In this document: in pieces, positions 1 to 6,746 of the stretch
Position numbering within the stretch: position 1 is the stretch's first letter
How the letters are laid out: every line of letters starts with the position of its first letter
Origin: Alphaproteobacteria bacterium
GTDB taxonomy: Bacteria; Pseudomonadota; Alphaproteobacteria; UBA7887
Direction: 5' to 3'
Assembly: GCA_028289725.1 (NCBI GenBank)
Contig: JANQOH010000041.1
Span: 1-15,256, forward strand
DNA: 15,256 bases
The notes under the pieces: model-generated
What the model saw: the letters and a program-made list of their open reading frames with translations, nothing else
The model's database searches: none
What the model was told of the DNA's origin: nothing
Translations under genes and position numbers: made by a program

Positions 1-2356
1 GCACCCAGTGGTAGAGCCCGATACCGACCATCACGGGAAACACCGGGGCCGCCGCACCAGAGTCCGGCAAAAGCGCTTCGGCCCTTTCGAAGGCGGTTCG
101 CGCCTCGGGCGCGGCATAGCCTTTCTGCTGAATACGGGCGTAACCCATGCTGGTCTGAAAGCGCAGTTCGATCGCGGCACGATCCGGACCGGGCGGCAGT
201 CTGCCGATATATCCGACACCGGCGGCAAAATGCCGCAGCGCTTCGTCGATGTTGGCATTAGCGAGCGCCGCTTGCCCCGCGGCCAGCCAATACGGCAAAG
301 CCTGCTCAACCAGGCCCGCCTCGCTGTAGTGCCGGGCCAGGAATTCCGGTCCGCGATCATCCCGTCCGGCCAATCCCGCTTCAGCCGCCTCAGCGATGGC
401 GCCGTGAAGCTGCTGTCGGCGGCTCCGAAGCAGGGAGTCATGCGCGGTGTCCTGCACCAAGGCATGCTTGAACACATAGGCCGTATCGGTGCCGCTGCCG
501 CGCCGAAAAATGAGCTCGCTATCGATCAACGCGTCCAAGGCGCGGTCTAGCGCGTCGTCGCGGAGCGGCGCGATGGCGGCCAAGAGTTCATGAGAAAACA
601 CGCGGCCGATACAGGCCCCGATCTGCGCGATTTCTTTGACGGGCCCGAGCCGATCGAGCCGGGCCATGAGCGAGTCCTGCAATGTCGGGGGAATCGCCAG
701 CGCCGGCAGCGGTCCGACCAGGCAATACGCGTCTCCCGCTTCTTCGAGAAAGCCGGCTTCGAGGACGGCCTTAGTCAGCTCTTCGACGAACAGTGGAATA
801 CCGTCGGTCTTGTCGACGATCTGGTCCAGGACTTCGGCCGGCAAGGGTTTTCCGCCGGTGAGTTGGAGGATCATATCCGTGCGGGCGCGACGCGAAAGCC
901 GCGTCAACGACTGGGCCGCGACATGACCGACGGCCGGCCAGGGCGGCACGAATTCGGGCCGGTGCGTCACAACGACCAGCACCGGCAAAGTTTCGATCCG
1001 CGCGATCACCTCGCCGAGGGCGTCCAAGGTCGACGGGTCCATCCAATGCGCGTCTTCGAATATGGCGAGCATCGGCTGGTCGACCGCCAAACCGGTGAAC
1101 AGGTCGATCAAGGCTTCGATGGTCTTCTCTTTTTGCAGACCAGGCGAAAGCGTAAGCGGCTGATAACGGTCGCCAGCCTCTATCGACAGCAGAGCGGCGA
1201 GCAGAGGCGCATGGCGCCGGGCTTCAGCCGGCTGCGCATCCAGCATGGCCTCAAGCTTGTCGATTTTCGCCCCGTCGTCATCGTCACGCCGAAAGCCGGC
1301 CGCGCGCGCGATCTGCGCCACGATCGGGTAGAAAGCCGAGCCGGTATGAAAAGGCGAGCATTGGTGATGCAACCAAAGCGGCGCGTCGTCACTGAGGCGC
1401 GCGCGCAATTCACGGACGATCCGGCTCTTGCCGATGCCCGGCTCGCCGCCGAGCAGGACAACTTGCCCCTCACCCGCCTTGACTTGCTCCCAGCGTTGCA
1501 GAAACAACGCCACATCGGCATCGCGGCCGACCATGGGCACGGCGGCGATGCCGCGGCGCGCTTCAAAACGGCCTTCGGTTTGCGCGACCCCCGCGACGCA
1601 CCAGGCTTGCATGGGCAATCCGACACCCTTCAAGCGATGGCTCCCGAGATCGCGCAATTCAAAGGCGCTTCCCAGCAACTGACGCGCCGAGCCGCTGACA
1701 ATGACTTGGTCCGGCTGCGCCAAGCTTTGGATGCGCGCCGCCAAATTCGGCGTTTCGCCGACCGCAAGATCCGCCACGGCACCCTGGCCCTCCCCGGTCT
1801 CGCCGACCACCACGGGACCGCTCGCAATGCCGATCCGAACTTCCAAAGGCGACGGCGCGGGCACGTTCTTCACCGCCTCGATAATGTCGAGCCCGGCGCG
1901 AACCGCGCGTTCGGCATCGTCTTCATGCGCGTGCGGCCAACCAAAATATGACAGCAAGCCATCGCCTAGATATTGCGCGACATGGCCGTCGTAGCGCGCC
2001 ACGGCGGCGGCCGCGGCAGCCTGATAGGCCTGCATGAGCGTTCGCAGTTCCTCCGGATCCATGCGCTTGGTGAGGTTCGTCCAGCCGACCAGGTCGCAAA
2101 ACATGATCGTGATATGGCGCCGTTCAGGGCTTGGCCGGCTGGCTTCGGGAGCGGAAACTGCGTCGACCTCGCCACTTTCAGCATTCTCGATCGCGGCGCG
2201 CAAGCGAACGCGATGGCCCGCGCTGGCGACGCCAAGGCTGCGGAAATCCGCATCCGTAAGATCGGGCAACAACGCCCAATCAACATGGTTCGCTTCGAAT
2301 GCGTCGGCATATCGGCCCAGGCCGAGCGTCTCGAGCCACGCGCGAATGTCAGTCAT
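1..2356 (-). CDS. SAM-domain class III adenylate/guanylate cyclase with AAA ATPase module (3' end outside window)
   Basis: This is an open minus-strand frame with no stop down to the window edge, giving 785 visible codons. Numbering is from ATG 2356; a tandem ATG at 2359 adds one residue. Residues 1-58 form a SAM domain (IRAWLETLGLGRYADAF). Residues 79 to about 200 are a class III cyclase catalytic domain with metal aspartates D88 (FCDLVG) and D132 (YLGDG), followed by the WPHAHEDDAERAVRAGL signature. A STAND/AAA-type ATPase follows, with Walker A GGEPGIGKS (K310) and Walker B-like FEDAHW (E434-D435). The visible C-terminus is helical and TPR-like, as expected of this family of roughly 1000 residues. 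It probably makes cAMP or cGMP under control of the large sensor part, in the cytoplasm. The residue that usually specifies adenine (Lys, three before the GD) is Gln128. The start has no clear Shine-Dalgarno sequence. The family is certain; the nucleotide product and the trigger are unknown. Confidence 0.9.
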   Translation of the reverse strand, partial: MTDIRAWLETLGLGRYADAFEANHVDWALLPDLTDADFRSLGVASAGHRVRLRAAIENAESGEVDAVSAPEASRPSPERRHITIMFCDLVGWTNLTKRMDPEELRTLMQAYQAAAAAAVARYDGHVAQYLGDGLLSYFGWPHAHEDDAERAVRAGLDIIEAVKNVPAPSPLEVRIGIASGPVVVGETGEGQGAVADLAVGETPNLAARIQSLAQPDQVIVSGSARQLLGSAFELRDLGSHRLKGVGLPMQAWCVAGVAQTEGRFEARRGIAAVPMVGRDADVALFLQRWEQVKAGEGQVVLLGGEPGIGKSRIVRELRARLSDDAPLWLHHQCSPFHTGSAFYPIVAQIARAAGFRRDDDDGAKIDKLEAMLDAQPAEARRHAPLLAALLSIEAGDRYQPLTLSPGLQKEKTIEALIDLFTGLAVDQPMLAIFEDAHWMDPSTLDALGEVIARIETLPVLVVVTHRPEFVPPWPAVGHVAAQSLTRLSRRARTDMILQLTGGKPLPAEVLDQIVDKTDGIPLFVEELTKAVLEAGFLEEAGDAYCLVGPLPALAIPPTLQDSLMARLDRLGPVKEIAQIGACIGRVFSHELLAAIAPLRDDALDRALDALIDSELIFRRGSGTDTAYVFKHALVQDTAHDSLLRSRRQQLHGAIAEAAEAGLAGRDDRGPEFLARHYSEAGLVEQALPYWLAAGQAALANANIDEALRHFAAGVGYIGRLPPGPDRAAIELRFQTSMGYARIQQKGYAAPEARTAFERAEALLPDSGAAAPVFPVMVGIGLYHWV

Positions 2357-2374
2357 CATCCACCATCGGACGGG

Positions 2375-2380
2375 AGTATA
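2375..2380 (-). promoter_or_regulatory. Possible -10 element for the cyclase gene
   Basis: On the minus strand this reads TATACT, a five-of-six match to the sigma-70 -10 consensus. Transcription from it would start about 9-12 bases before the tandem ATGs at 2359/2356, which fits the missing ribosome-binding site (a nearly leaderless transcript). No good -35 hexamer sits 16-18 bases upstream, so this is a weak call. Confidence 0.25.
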
Positions 2381-2420
2381 CAGAGCCGCGCGGCGCAGGG
2401 AGTCCGAACGCGGCCAAGCA

Positions 2421-2449
2421 TTGACAGCCGCCTGCGCTTCCGCCGCAAT
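2421..2449 (+). promoter_or_regulatory. Possible promoter for the acyl-CoA dehydrogenase-like gene
   Basis: A perfect TTGACA -35 hexamer lies at 2421-2426. With a 17-base spacer the -10 position reads CGCAAT (2444-2449), which matches the consensus at only three positions. It is correctly placed, 36-64 bases before the ATG at 2485, and points away from the divergent cyclase gene. The -35 is convincing and the -10 is not. Confidence 0.3.
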
Positions 2450-2484
2450 GACGGTGAGCAATTCCGTGACACCAATAGGGCACA

Positions 2485-3657
2485 ATGGACCAAGAGCAAT
2501 ATATCGACGCAGATCCGGTGACACGGGCCAAGGGCCTCGCCGACCAGATCGCCCAAGCCGCGGACGAGATCGAGCACGCGCGAGAGATTCCCGAGCCGCT
2601 TTTGAGCGCGCTCCACGAAGCACGCCTGTTTCGCATGGTCCTGCCGCGCGTTTATGGCGGCGACGAGGTCTCGCCGATGGTCTACCTCGAAACATTGGAA
2701 GACGTCGCGCGCCATGACGCCTCGGTGGCGTGGAACCTTTTCGTCGGCAACAGCGCCGCGTTGATCTCACCCTATCTGGAGCCTGAAACCGCGCATTTGA
2801 TTTTTGACGATCCGCGTGCGCTGATCGCTTGGGGCCCCCCGGTCGGGCCGAACGCGACGGCGGAACCCGGCGGCTATCGGATCACCGGCAAGTGGGGATT
2901 CGCCAGCGGCTGCCGGCACGCGACCTGGATGGGCGCGCATTGCTTTGTCACCGAGGCCGACGGGTCCACGCGCAAGGGCGCGAACGGCCGGCCGCTCATG
3001 CTGTGTCTCCTATTCCCGGTCGAGCAGGCAACGCTGCACGGCGATTGGGACACGATCGGGCTGCGCGGGACGGGCTCCGAGTCCTACAGCGTGACCGATT
3101 TGTTCGTGCCCGAAAGCCGGATCGGACAGCGGAGTGACCCGACCGTGCGGCGCATCCCCGGGCCGCTCTACGCGATTACGCAGCAGAGTCTCTACGCCGC
3201 TAGCGTCGCGGCGGGGGCCTTGGGCATTGCACGCGGCATGCTGGACGAACTCTGTGCGCTCGCCCAACGCAAGACGCCGCTTGGCCGAGCGCGCTTGGCC
3301 GACGACCCGCGCATACAGGCCGGAGTCGCGCGCGCGGAAGCGAAACTCGGCGCGGCGCGCGCCTATCTGCACGCGACCCTCAAAGACATTTACGACAATG
3401 CGGATGAGTGGGCGCCAATCGACGTGCCCGACCGCGCGCGCATCCGCCTCGCCTCAAGCCACGCCATTCACACCTCGCTCGAAGTGGCGAACTACAGCCA
3501 TATGACCGCCGGGGTCGACGCGATCTTTGACGGCCAACCGCTCGAGCGGCGGTTCCGCGACATCCATACCTTGTCGCAGCAGGTGCAATCGCACGAAGGC
3601 CATTACGAAGGCATCGGCCAAGTCCTGCTCGGCAATCCGCCCGACGTGTTCTATTAG
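2485..3657 (+). CDS. Acyl-CoA dehydrogenase-family flavoprotein (probably flavin-dependent monooxygenase type)
   Basis: The protein has 390 residues, the full length of the family. The N-terminal helical domain (about 12-115) contains the LPRVYGGDEVSP segment. The beta domain (about 116-215) has the flavin-contacting stretch GYRITGKWGFASG and the GLRGTGSES...LFVPE signature. The C-terminal helical domain starts at AAGALGIARGML and ends with ERRFRDIHTLSQQVQ...GQVLLG. That C-terminus is typical of the Acyl-CoA_dh_2 subgroup (HsaA, DszC and p-hydroxyphenylacetate hydroxylase C2 type), whose members use reduced flavin and oxygen to hydroxylate or desulfurise small molecules instead of dehydrogenating CoA thioesters. 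I do not see the usual catalytic Glu of true acyl-CoA dehydrogenases. ATG 2485 is preceded by AGGG at four bases. No flavin reductase gene is visible in the window. The substrate is unknown. Confidence 0.85.
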   Translation: MDQEQYIDADPVTRAKGLADQIAQAADEIEHAREIPEPLLSALHEARLFRMVLPRVYGGDEVSPMVYLETLEDVARHDASVAWNLFVGNSAALISPYLEPETAHLIFDDPRALIAWGPPVGPNATAEPGGYRITGKWGFASGCRHATWMGAHCFVTEADGSTRKGANGRPLMLCLLFPVEQATLHGDWDTIGLRGTGSESYSVTDLFVPESRIGQRSDPTVRRIPGPLYAITQQSLYAASVAAGALGIARGMLDELCALAQRKTPLGRARLADDPRIQAGVARAEAKLGAARAYLHATLKDIYDNADEWAPIDVPDRARIRLASSHAIHTSLEVANYSHMTAGVDAIFDGQPLERRFRDIHTLSQQVQSHEGHYEGIGQVLLGNPPDVFY

Positions 3658-3666
3658 ACGCCGCGC

Positions 3667-4416
3667 TTAGCCCGTAGATTCAGGCAATCGGCTATACAGC
3701 GCGAACAGGCGTTCCCAATGCCGTTCGGCGGCGGGTTTGTCGTAGCACCAGCGGTTCGGGAACGCGAATCCGTGGTGTACGCCGGGATGAATCTCGAGCT
3801 CGCCATTGACACCTGACGCATCGAACAGGCGCTTGAGTTCGGCGACCATGTCGGGCGGCGCGAGATCGTCGTGCTCCGCGCACGAGATGTAGATTTCGCC
3901 CTTCATTTTGTCGAGCGACAGATGCGGACTTTCCTCCGCATCATTGACCAGCCAGGTCCCGTAAAATGAGGCGGCGGCCAAGACCCGGTCGGGATAGCGC
4001 GCGGCGGCGGCCAGGGCGTATGGCCCACTCATGCAATAGCCATGACACCCGACCGGTCCATTGCGGGCCGCAGGATCGTTGTCGACATAGGCGAGCATGG
4101 CGGCGACATCGTCCATCACCGGCGGGATGGTCATCTTCGTTCGCACCGCGCGCATCCGCTTGTGTTCGGCGCTGCCCTCTTCCAAAACGTCCGGGCCGTA
4201 ATAGGTATCGCGCCCGGCACGGTAATAGAGGTTCGGCAAAAGGACGTAATAGCCGGCGGTCGCCAAGCGTCGCGCCATGTCGCGCAGTTCTTCGCGCACA
4301 CCGGGCGCGTCCATCAACAGGAAGATCGCCGGATAGGGCCCGCCCCGTTCCGGCCGGCACAAAAAGGTCTCCATCGCCCCGTCTTGAGTCGGAAGATCGA
4401 AGGTGTCCTCAATCAT
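3667..4416 (-). CDS. Dienelactone hydrolase family protein
   Basis: The protein has 249 residues, an alpha/beta hydrolase of the dienelactone hydrolase family. The nucleophile elbow is GCHGYCMSG with Cys128. The acid is most likely Asp183 (AEHDDLAP) and the base His215 (HHGFAF). Together they form the Cys-Asp-His triad known from this family, not a Ser triad. The segment LMDAPGVREELRDMARRLA before the elbow is also characteristic. Classical members open dienelactones in the modified ortho-cleavage of chlorocatechols, but many relatives act on other esters or lactones, so the substrate is open. It is cytoplasmic, with no signal peptide. It lies 57 bases downstream of the ABM-fold gene on the same strand and may share its transcript, although a short hairpin separates them. 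Its 3' end is nine bases from the convergent flavoprotein gene. Confidence 0.88.
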   Translation of the reverse strand: MIEDTFDLPTQDGAMETFLCRPERGGPYPAIFLLMDAPGVREELRDMARRLATAGYYVLLPNLYYRAGRDTYYGPDVLEEGSAEHKRMRAVRTKMTIPPVMDDVAAMLAYVDNDPAARNGPVGCHGYCMSGPYALAAAARYPDRVLAAASFYGTWLVNDAEESPHLSLDKMKGEIYISCAEHDDLAPPDMVAELKRLFDASGVNGELEIHPGVHHGFAFPNRWCYDKPAAERHWERLFALYSRLPESTG

Positions 4417-4457
4417 GGCCCACGCGCCGTCTATTTATATAGTTTAGCAACGAATTA

Positions 4458-4471
4458 AGCGCCTTAGCGCT
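4458..4471 (-). terminator. Short hairpin between the ABM-fold and dienelactone hydrolase genes
   Basis: AGCGC and GCGCT form a perfect 5-bp stem around a 4-base loop, starting two bases after the ABM gene's stop codon and followed on the minus strand by TAATTCGTT. It could attenuate transcription into the dienelactone hydrolase gene. The stem is short and the T-run is broken, so efficient termination is doubtful. Confidence 0.3.
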
Positions 4472-4473
4472 CG

Positions 4474-4794
4474 TCACGGATACGCCGGCGATAGAACGTG
4501 AACCGCACGATCCGCGATCATGTCTTTCACCTTGGCGGCATACTCCGCCATATGGGCTGATTTGGCGTGGGCTTTCAGGGCATCAACGCTCGCCCATTTC
4601 TCCACCACGACGAACGTGTCGTCGCCATATCGGGTCTGCCAACTGCCAACGCCATCGGCATCCACCGCGGCGCCATATTCGATACAGCCGTCCTCCGCCT
4701 TCACCGCCGGCACATTGTCGTTAAACGCCGCTAGAATCGCCGCGCGTTGCCCCGGTTTGGCGGTGATTACCGCCACGACATGAACCATCGACAT
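4474..4794 (-). CDS. ABM-fold putative quinol monooxygenase (YgiN-like)
   Basis: The protein has 106 residues, one ABM (dimeric ferredoxin-like) domain. It begins with the VHVVAVITAKPGQ strand and continues with the DGCIEYGAAVD loop, the TFVVVEKWASVDALKAH segment and the H-x4-H pattern (His76, His81) usual in the family. Relatives such as YgiN oxidise small quinols without a cofactor, and others are polyketide monooxygenases or have no known activity. ATG 4794 is preceded by a very strong purine-rich ribosome-binding site (GGAGGGAGGG at nine bases); ATG 4788 is an alternative. The gene is divergent from an ArsR-type regulator, a common arrangement for regulator-controlled quinone or aldehyde detoxification genes. 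The fold is confident; the activity is inferred. Confidence 0.85.
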   Translation of the reverse strand: MSMVHVVAVITAKPGQRAAILAAFNDNVPAVKAEDGCIEYGAAVDADGVGSWQTRYGDDTFVVVEKWASVDALKAHAKSAHMAEYAAKVKDMIADRAVHVLSPAYP

Positions 4795-4861
4795 GGGTGT
4801 GGTCCCTCCCTCCAGTTATCGCCATTGATTTGTCGCGGGGCTTTTAGCACGACCATGATCT

Positions 4862-4900
4862 TTGCGTAAGAAATCCGCACGCATGGGCCTTGCGCAAGGC
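4862..4900. promoter_or_regulatory. Candidate operator between the ArsR-type regulator and the ABM gene
   Basis: A perfect 14-bp palindrome, GCCTTGCGCAAGGC, occupies 4887-4900. A related box, TTGCGTAA (4862-4869), matches its core TTGCGCAA at seven of eight bases. The box starts are 28 bases apart. The sites lie in the 130-base divergent intergenic region, the usual place for an autoregulating ArsR-family repressor. The assignment to this regulator rests on position only. Confidence 0.45.
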
Positions 4901-4924
4901 TGACGGCTTGACGAAAATCGCGCC

Positions 4925-5572
4925 ATGGGCATTGCATCGAAGGTGATCGATATGGATGCGGATCACGTCGCGTTGCTCGCTGTGTTGGATGACGGGCGCG
5001 CCTACACGCCGCGTGAACTGGCGAACGCGACGGACGTTTCGCAATCGACAACACGAGAACGCCTCCAGGATCTTGCATTGGCTGGGCGCGTTTTGTCACG
5101 GCGCCAAGGGCCGCATCATTACTTTCAGCTACGCGCGAGTAGCAACGCGCGGCGGGGCCAACCGTCCGAGGGGTCCGGGCATATTCGGACCGGCCCGCGC
5201 GATCCCGCGATGCGCGCGGCACGCGTGTGCTACGGCCATCTTGCCGGACCGCGTGGCGTCCAGATGTACGATTGGCTGATCAACCGCGCATTCGTTGTCG
5301 AGGATGACAATGCGGTGACGGTGTCGCCGCGCGGTTGGGATTTCCTGCGAGATTTCGGCATCCAGCGGTCGGCATTCGACGGGAATACGAGGCCACCGTG
5401 TAAGACCTGCCTCGACTGGACCGAGCGTCGCACCCATCTCGGCGGCCCGTTGGCCAAGGCTCTTCTCGACCGCATGGTCGAACGGGGCTGGGCGGAACGG
5501 GATCGTCGATCGCGATTGCTCACCTTCAATTCGGTAGGCAAGGCCGCGTTCGACGCGCTCATCGCGCTCTAA
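4925..5572 (+). CDS. ArsR-type winged-helix transcriptional regulator with C-terminal effector domain
   Basis: The protein has 215 residues. The winged helix spans about 8-70: ALLAVLDDGRAYTPRELANA, then a recognition helix around VSQSTTRERLQDL, then the wing RRQGPHHYFQL. The C-terminal part carries the RVCYGHLAG stretch (Cys102) and CKTCLDWTERRTHLGG (Cys159, Cys162), a pattern seen in a long-form ArsR family where these residues may sense metals, electrophiles or a ligand. The three cysteines are candidate sensors. The 4925 start keeps residues that align with the family's usual IAxLIGDPAR region, but its ribosome-binding site is poor. ATG 4952 has a better one (AAGGTGA at five bases) and would remove nine residues. 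It probably represses itself and the divergent ABM gene. Confidence 0.83.
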   Translation: MGIASKVIDMDADHVALLAVLDDGRAYTPRELANATDVSQSTTRERLQDLALAGRVLSRRQGPHHYFQLRASSNARRGQPSEGSGHIRTGPRDPAMRAARVCYGHLAGPRGVQMYDWLINRAFVVEDDNAVTVSPRGWDFLRDFGIQRSAFDGNTRPPCKTCLDWTERRTHLGGPLAKALLDRMVERGWAERDRRSRLLTFNSVGKAAFDALIAL

Positions 5573-5858
5573 TTGCCGGGCGTCACAGCGCCCGCACACA
5601 CAGCCGCTGCATCTGTCATGCCGGTTCGCAAAACAGCATTCCGTCATTTGGTGAGATAATGGAAAAATATTCTAGAATTGCCGAATTAATTAGCGCTATT
5701 TAGCAATTTTCTTCTGTCTATTCCGTATTTTGTAGAAAATATTTATATTTCCGGTGTGAGTTGGGGGATGCATCGGGGTCCTAGATCCAGTTGTGGGCTC
5801 GGCGATCATCGAACTTGCAGCGTTCCGACCGAGCGACGCACTTCCATTCCAGGACACG
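5573..5858. other. Gene-poor intergenic region with an AT-rich island
   Basis: No well-supported gene lies in these 286 bases. Bases 5651-5750 contain 26 G+C out of 100, far below the GC-rich surroundings. Within the island are the palindromes ATTCTAGAAT (5669-5678), AATTAATT (5684-5691) and TAGCGCTA (5691-5698), and a 6-bp inverted repeat AATTGC/GCAATT (5676-5681 and 5703-5708). A loose -35/-10 pair (TTCCGT 5721-5726, TTATAT 5743-5748, 16-base spacer) could drive the methyltransferase gene. This may be a regulatory region or a remnant of foreign DNA. Confidence 0.55.
5577..5594 (+). terminator. Weak hairpin after the ArsR-type regulator
   Basis: CGGGCG and CGCCCG form a perfect 6-bp stem with a 6-base loop, four bases after the TAA stop at 5570-5572. 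No T-tract follows, so if it acts on termination it would do so weakly or with Rho. Confidence 0.3.
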
Positions 5859-5866
5859 ATGGGTAG
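5768..5866 (+). CDS. Possible 32-residue leader ORF upstream of the methyltransferase gene
   Basis: ATG 5768 directly follows a GGGGG run and opens 32 codons ending in TAG at 5864-5866. The stop falls between the two candidate starts of the methyltransferase: it overlaps ATG 5859 in another frame and ends four bases before ATG 5871. That geometry would allow translational coupling. The predicted peptide has no recognisable family, its purine run is too close to the ATG for a normal ribosome-binding site, and chance is a real possibility. Confidence 0.15.
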   Translation: MHRGPRSSCGLGDHRTCSVPTERRTSIPGHDG

Positions 5867-6746
5867 GCCGATGACCGTCTCCATTGCCACTGAACCGAAA
5901 AAGGCCGAGCAACGAACGAGTCCCGCGGCGCGCGACCCGCACCGCTTCGTGAACGAGCTCGACGACGCGATGATCGAGCGTCTCATTGCACGGCTCGAAA
6001 GTCGCGGGAAGGACGAGGTCTTCACGCGACTCTTTGCGCGTTATGCCGACAAATTGTCGCTGCCCAAAGGCAGCGAAGCGCTGGAGATCGGGTCGGGGAC
6101 GGGTGTCGTCACGCGCGGCCTGGCGCAGCGCGCCGATGTGCGCGGACGGTTAACGGGCGTCGACCAAAGCCCGATCTTCGTTGAGAAAGCGCGCGGGTTC
6201 GCGGCAGCGGAAGGCGTCACCGATCAAGTTGCGTTCGAAGTCGGCGACGCGCACGCCCTGCCCTTCGACGACCGGCAGTTCGATGTGGTGATCGCGCACA
6301 CGCTGATCAGCCACGTGACCGACCCGGCGGCGGTCCTCGCCGAAGCGTACCGCGTGTTGAAACCGGGCGGGACCTTGGTCGTGTTCGATGGCGATTACGC
6401 CTCGCTGACTTACGGGTACACGGATTCGGAGTCGGGACGCGCCATGGATTGGGCGCTCGCGCGCGCGACGTTCAACAATCCGGTGGTTATGCGCCAATTG
6501 CCCGACCTGCTGGCGGACGCGGGATTGACCCTGTCCGAAACGCTGGCGGACGCCGTGTCGGAAATCGGCCAGGGCAGCTTCTTCCGCAGCATGGCGGAAA
6601 CCTACGCGCCACTGATCGCGAAAGGCGGGCTGTCGCGCCAGGAAGACGTCGACGCCTGGCTGAGCTACCAGCGCGAGGCCATGGATAGCGGCCGGTTCTT
6701 CGGCGCCTGTACCTATTACAGCATTATCGCCCGCCGGCCCGGCTAA
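5859..6746 (+). CDS. Class I SAM-dependent methyltransferase
   Basis: The protein has 295 residues from ATG 5859. The Rossmann core shows motif I ALEIGSGTG (74-82), the acidic residue at the end of strand 2 (GVDQS, Asp102), GDAHALPF (129-136), the IAHTLISHV motif IV region and VLKPGGTLVVFD (motif V/VI). This is the Methyltransf_11/UbiE-like pattern for small-molecule acceptors. A helical N-terminal extension (RFVNELDDAMIERLIARLESRGKDE) precedes the core. The acceptor cannot be read from the sequence. Possible starts are GTG 5793 (extra 22 residues), ATG 5859 (AGGA at four bases) and ATG 5871 (GGGTAGG at three bases). I prefer 5859 or 5871. Its end overlaps the convergent alpha/beta hydrolase gene by 23 bases. 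Confidence 0.87.
   Translation: MGRPMTVSIATEPKKAEQRTSPAARDPHRFVNELDDAMIERLIARLESRGKDEVFTRLFARYADKLSLPKGSEALEIGSGTGVVTRGLAQRADVRGRLTGVDQSPIFVEKARGFAAAEGVTDQVAFEVGDAHALPFDDRQFDVVIAHTLISHVTDPAAVLAEAYRVLKPGGTLVVFDGDYASLTYGYTDSESGRAMDWALARATFNNPVVMRQLPDLLADAGLTLSETLADAVSEIGQGSFFRSMAETYAPLIAKGGLSRQEDVDAWLSYQREAMDSGRFFGACTYYSIIARRPG

Noticed and set aside
590..1951. A 453-codon plus-strand open frame
   Set aside because: It is antisense to the cyclase/ATPase gene, whose minus-strand frame has clear SAM, cyclase and Walker motifs. The plus-strand translation is Arg/Gln-rich without any family signature, a usual GC-rich shadow.
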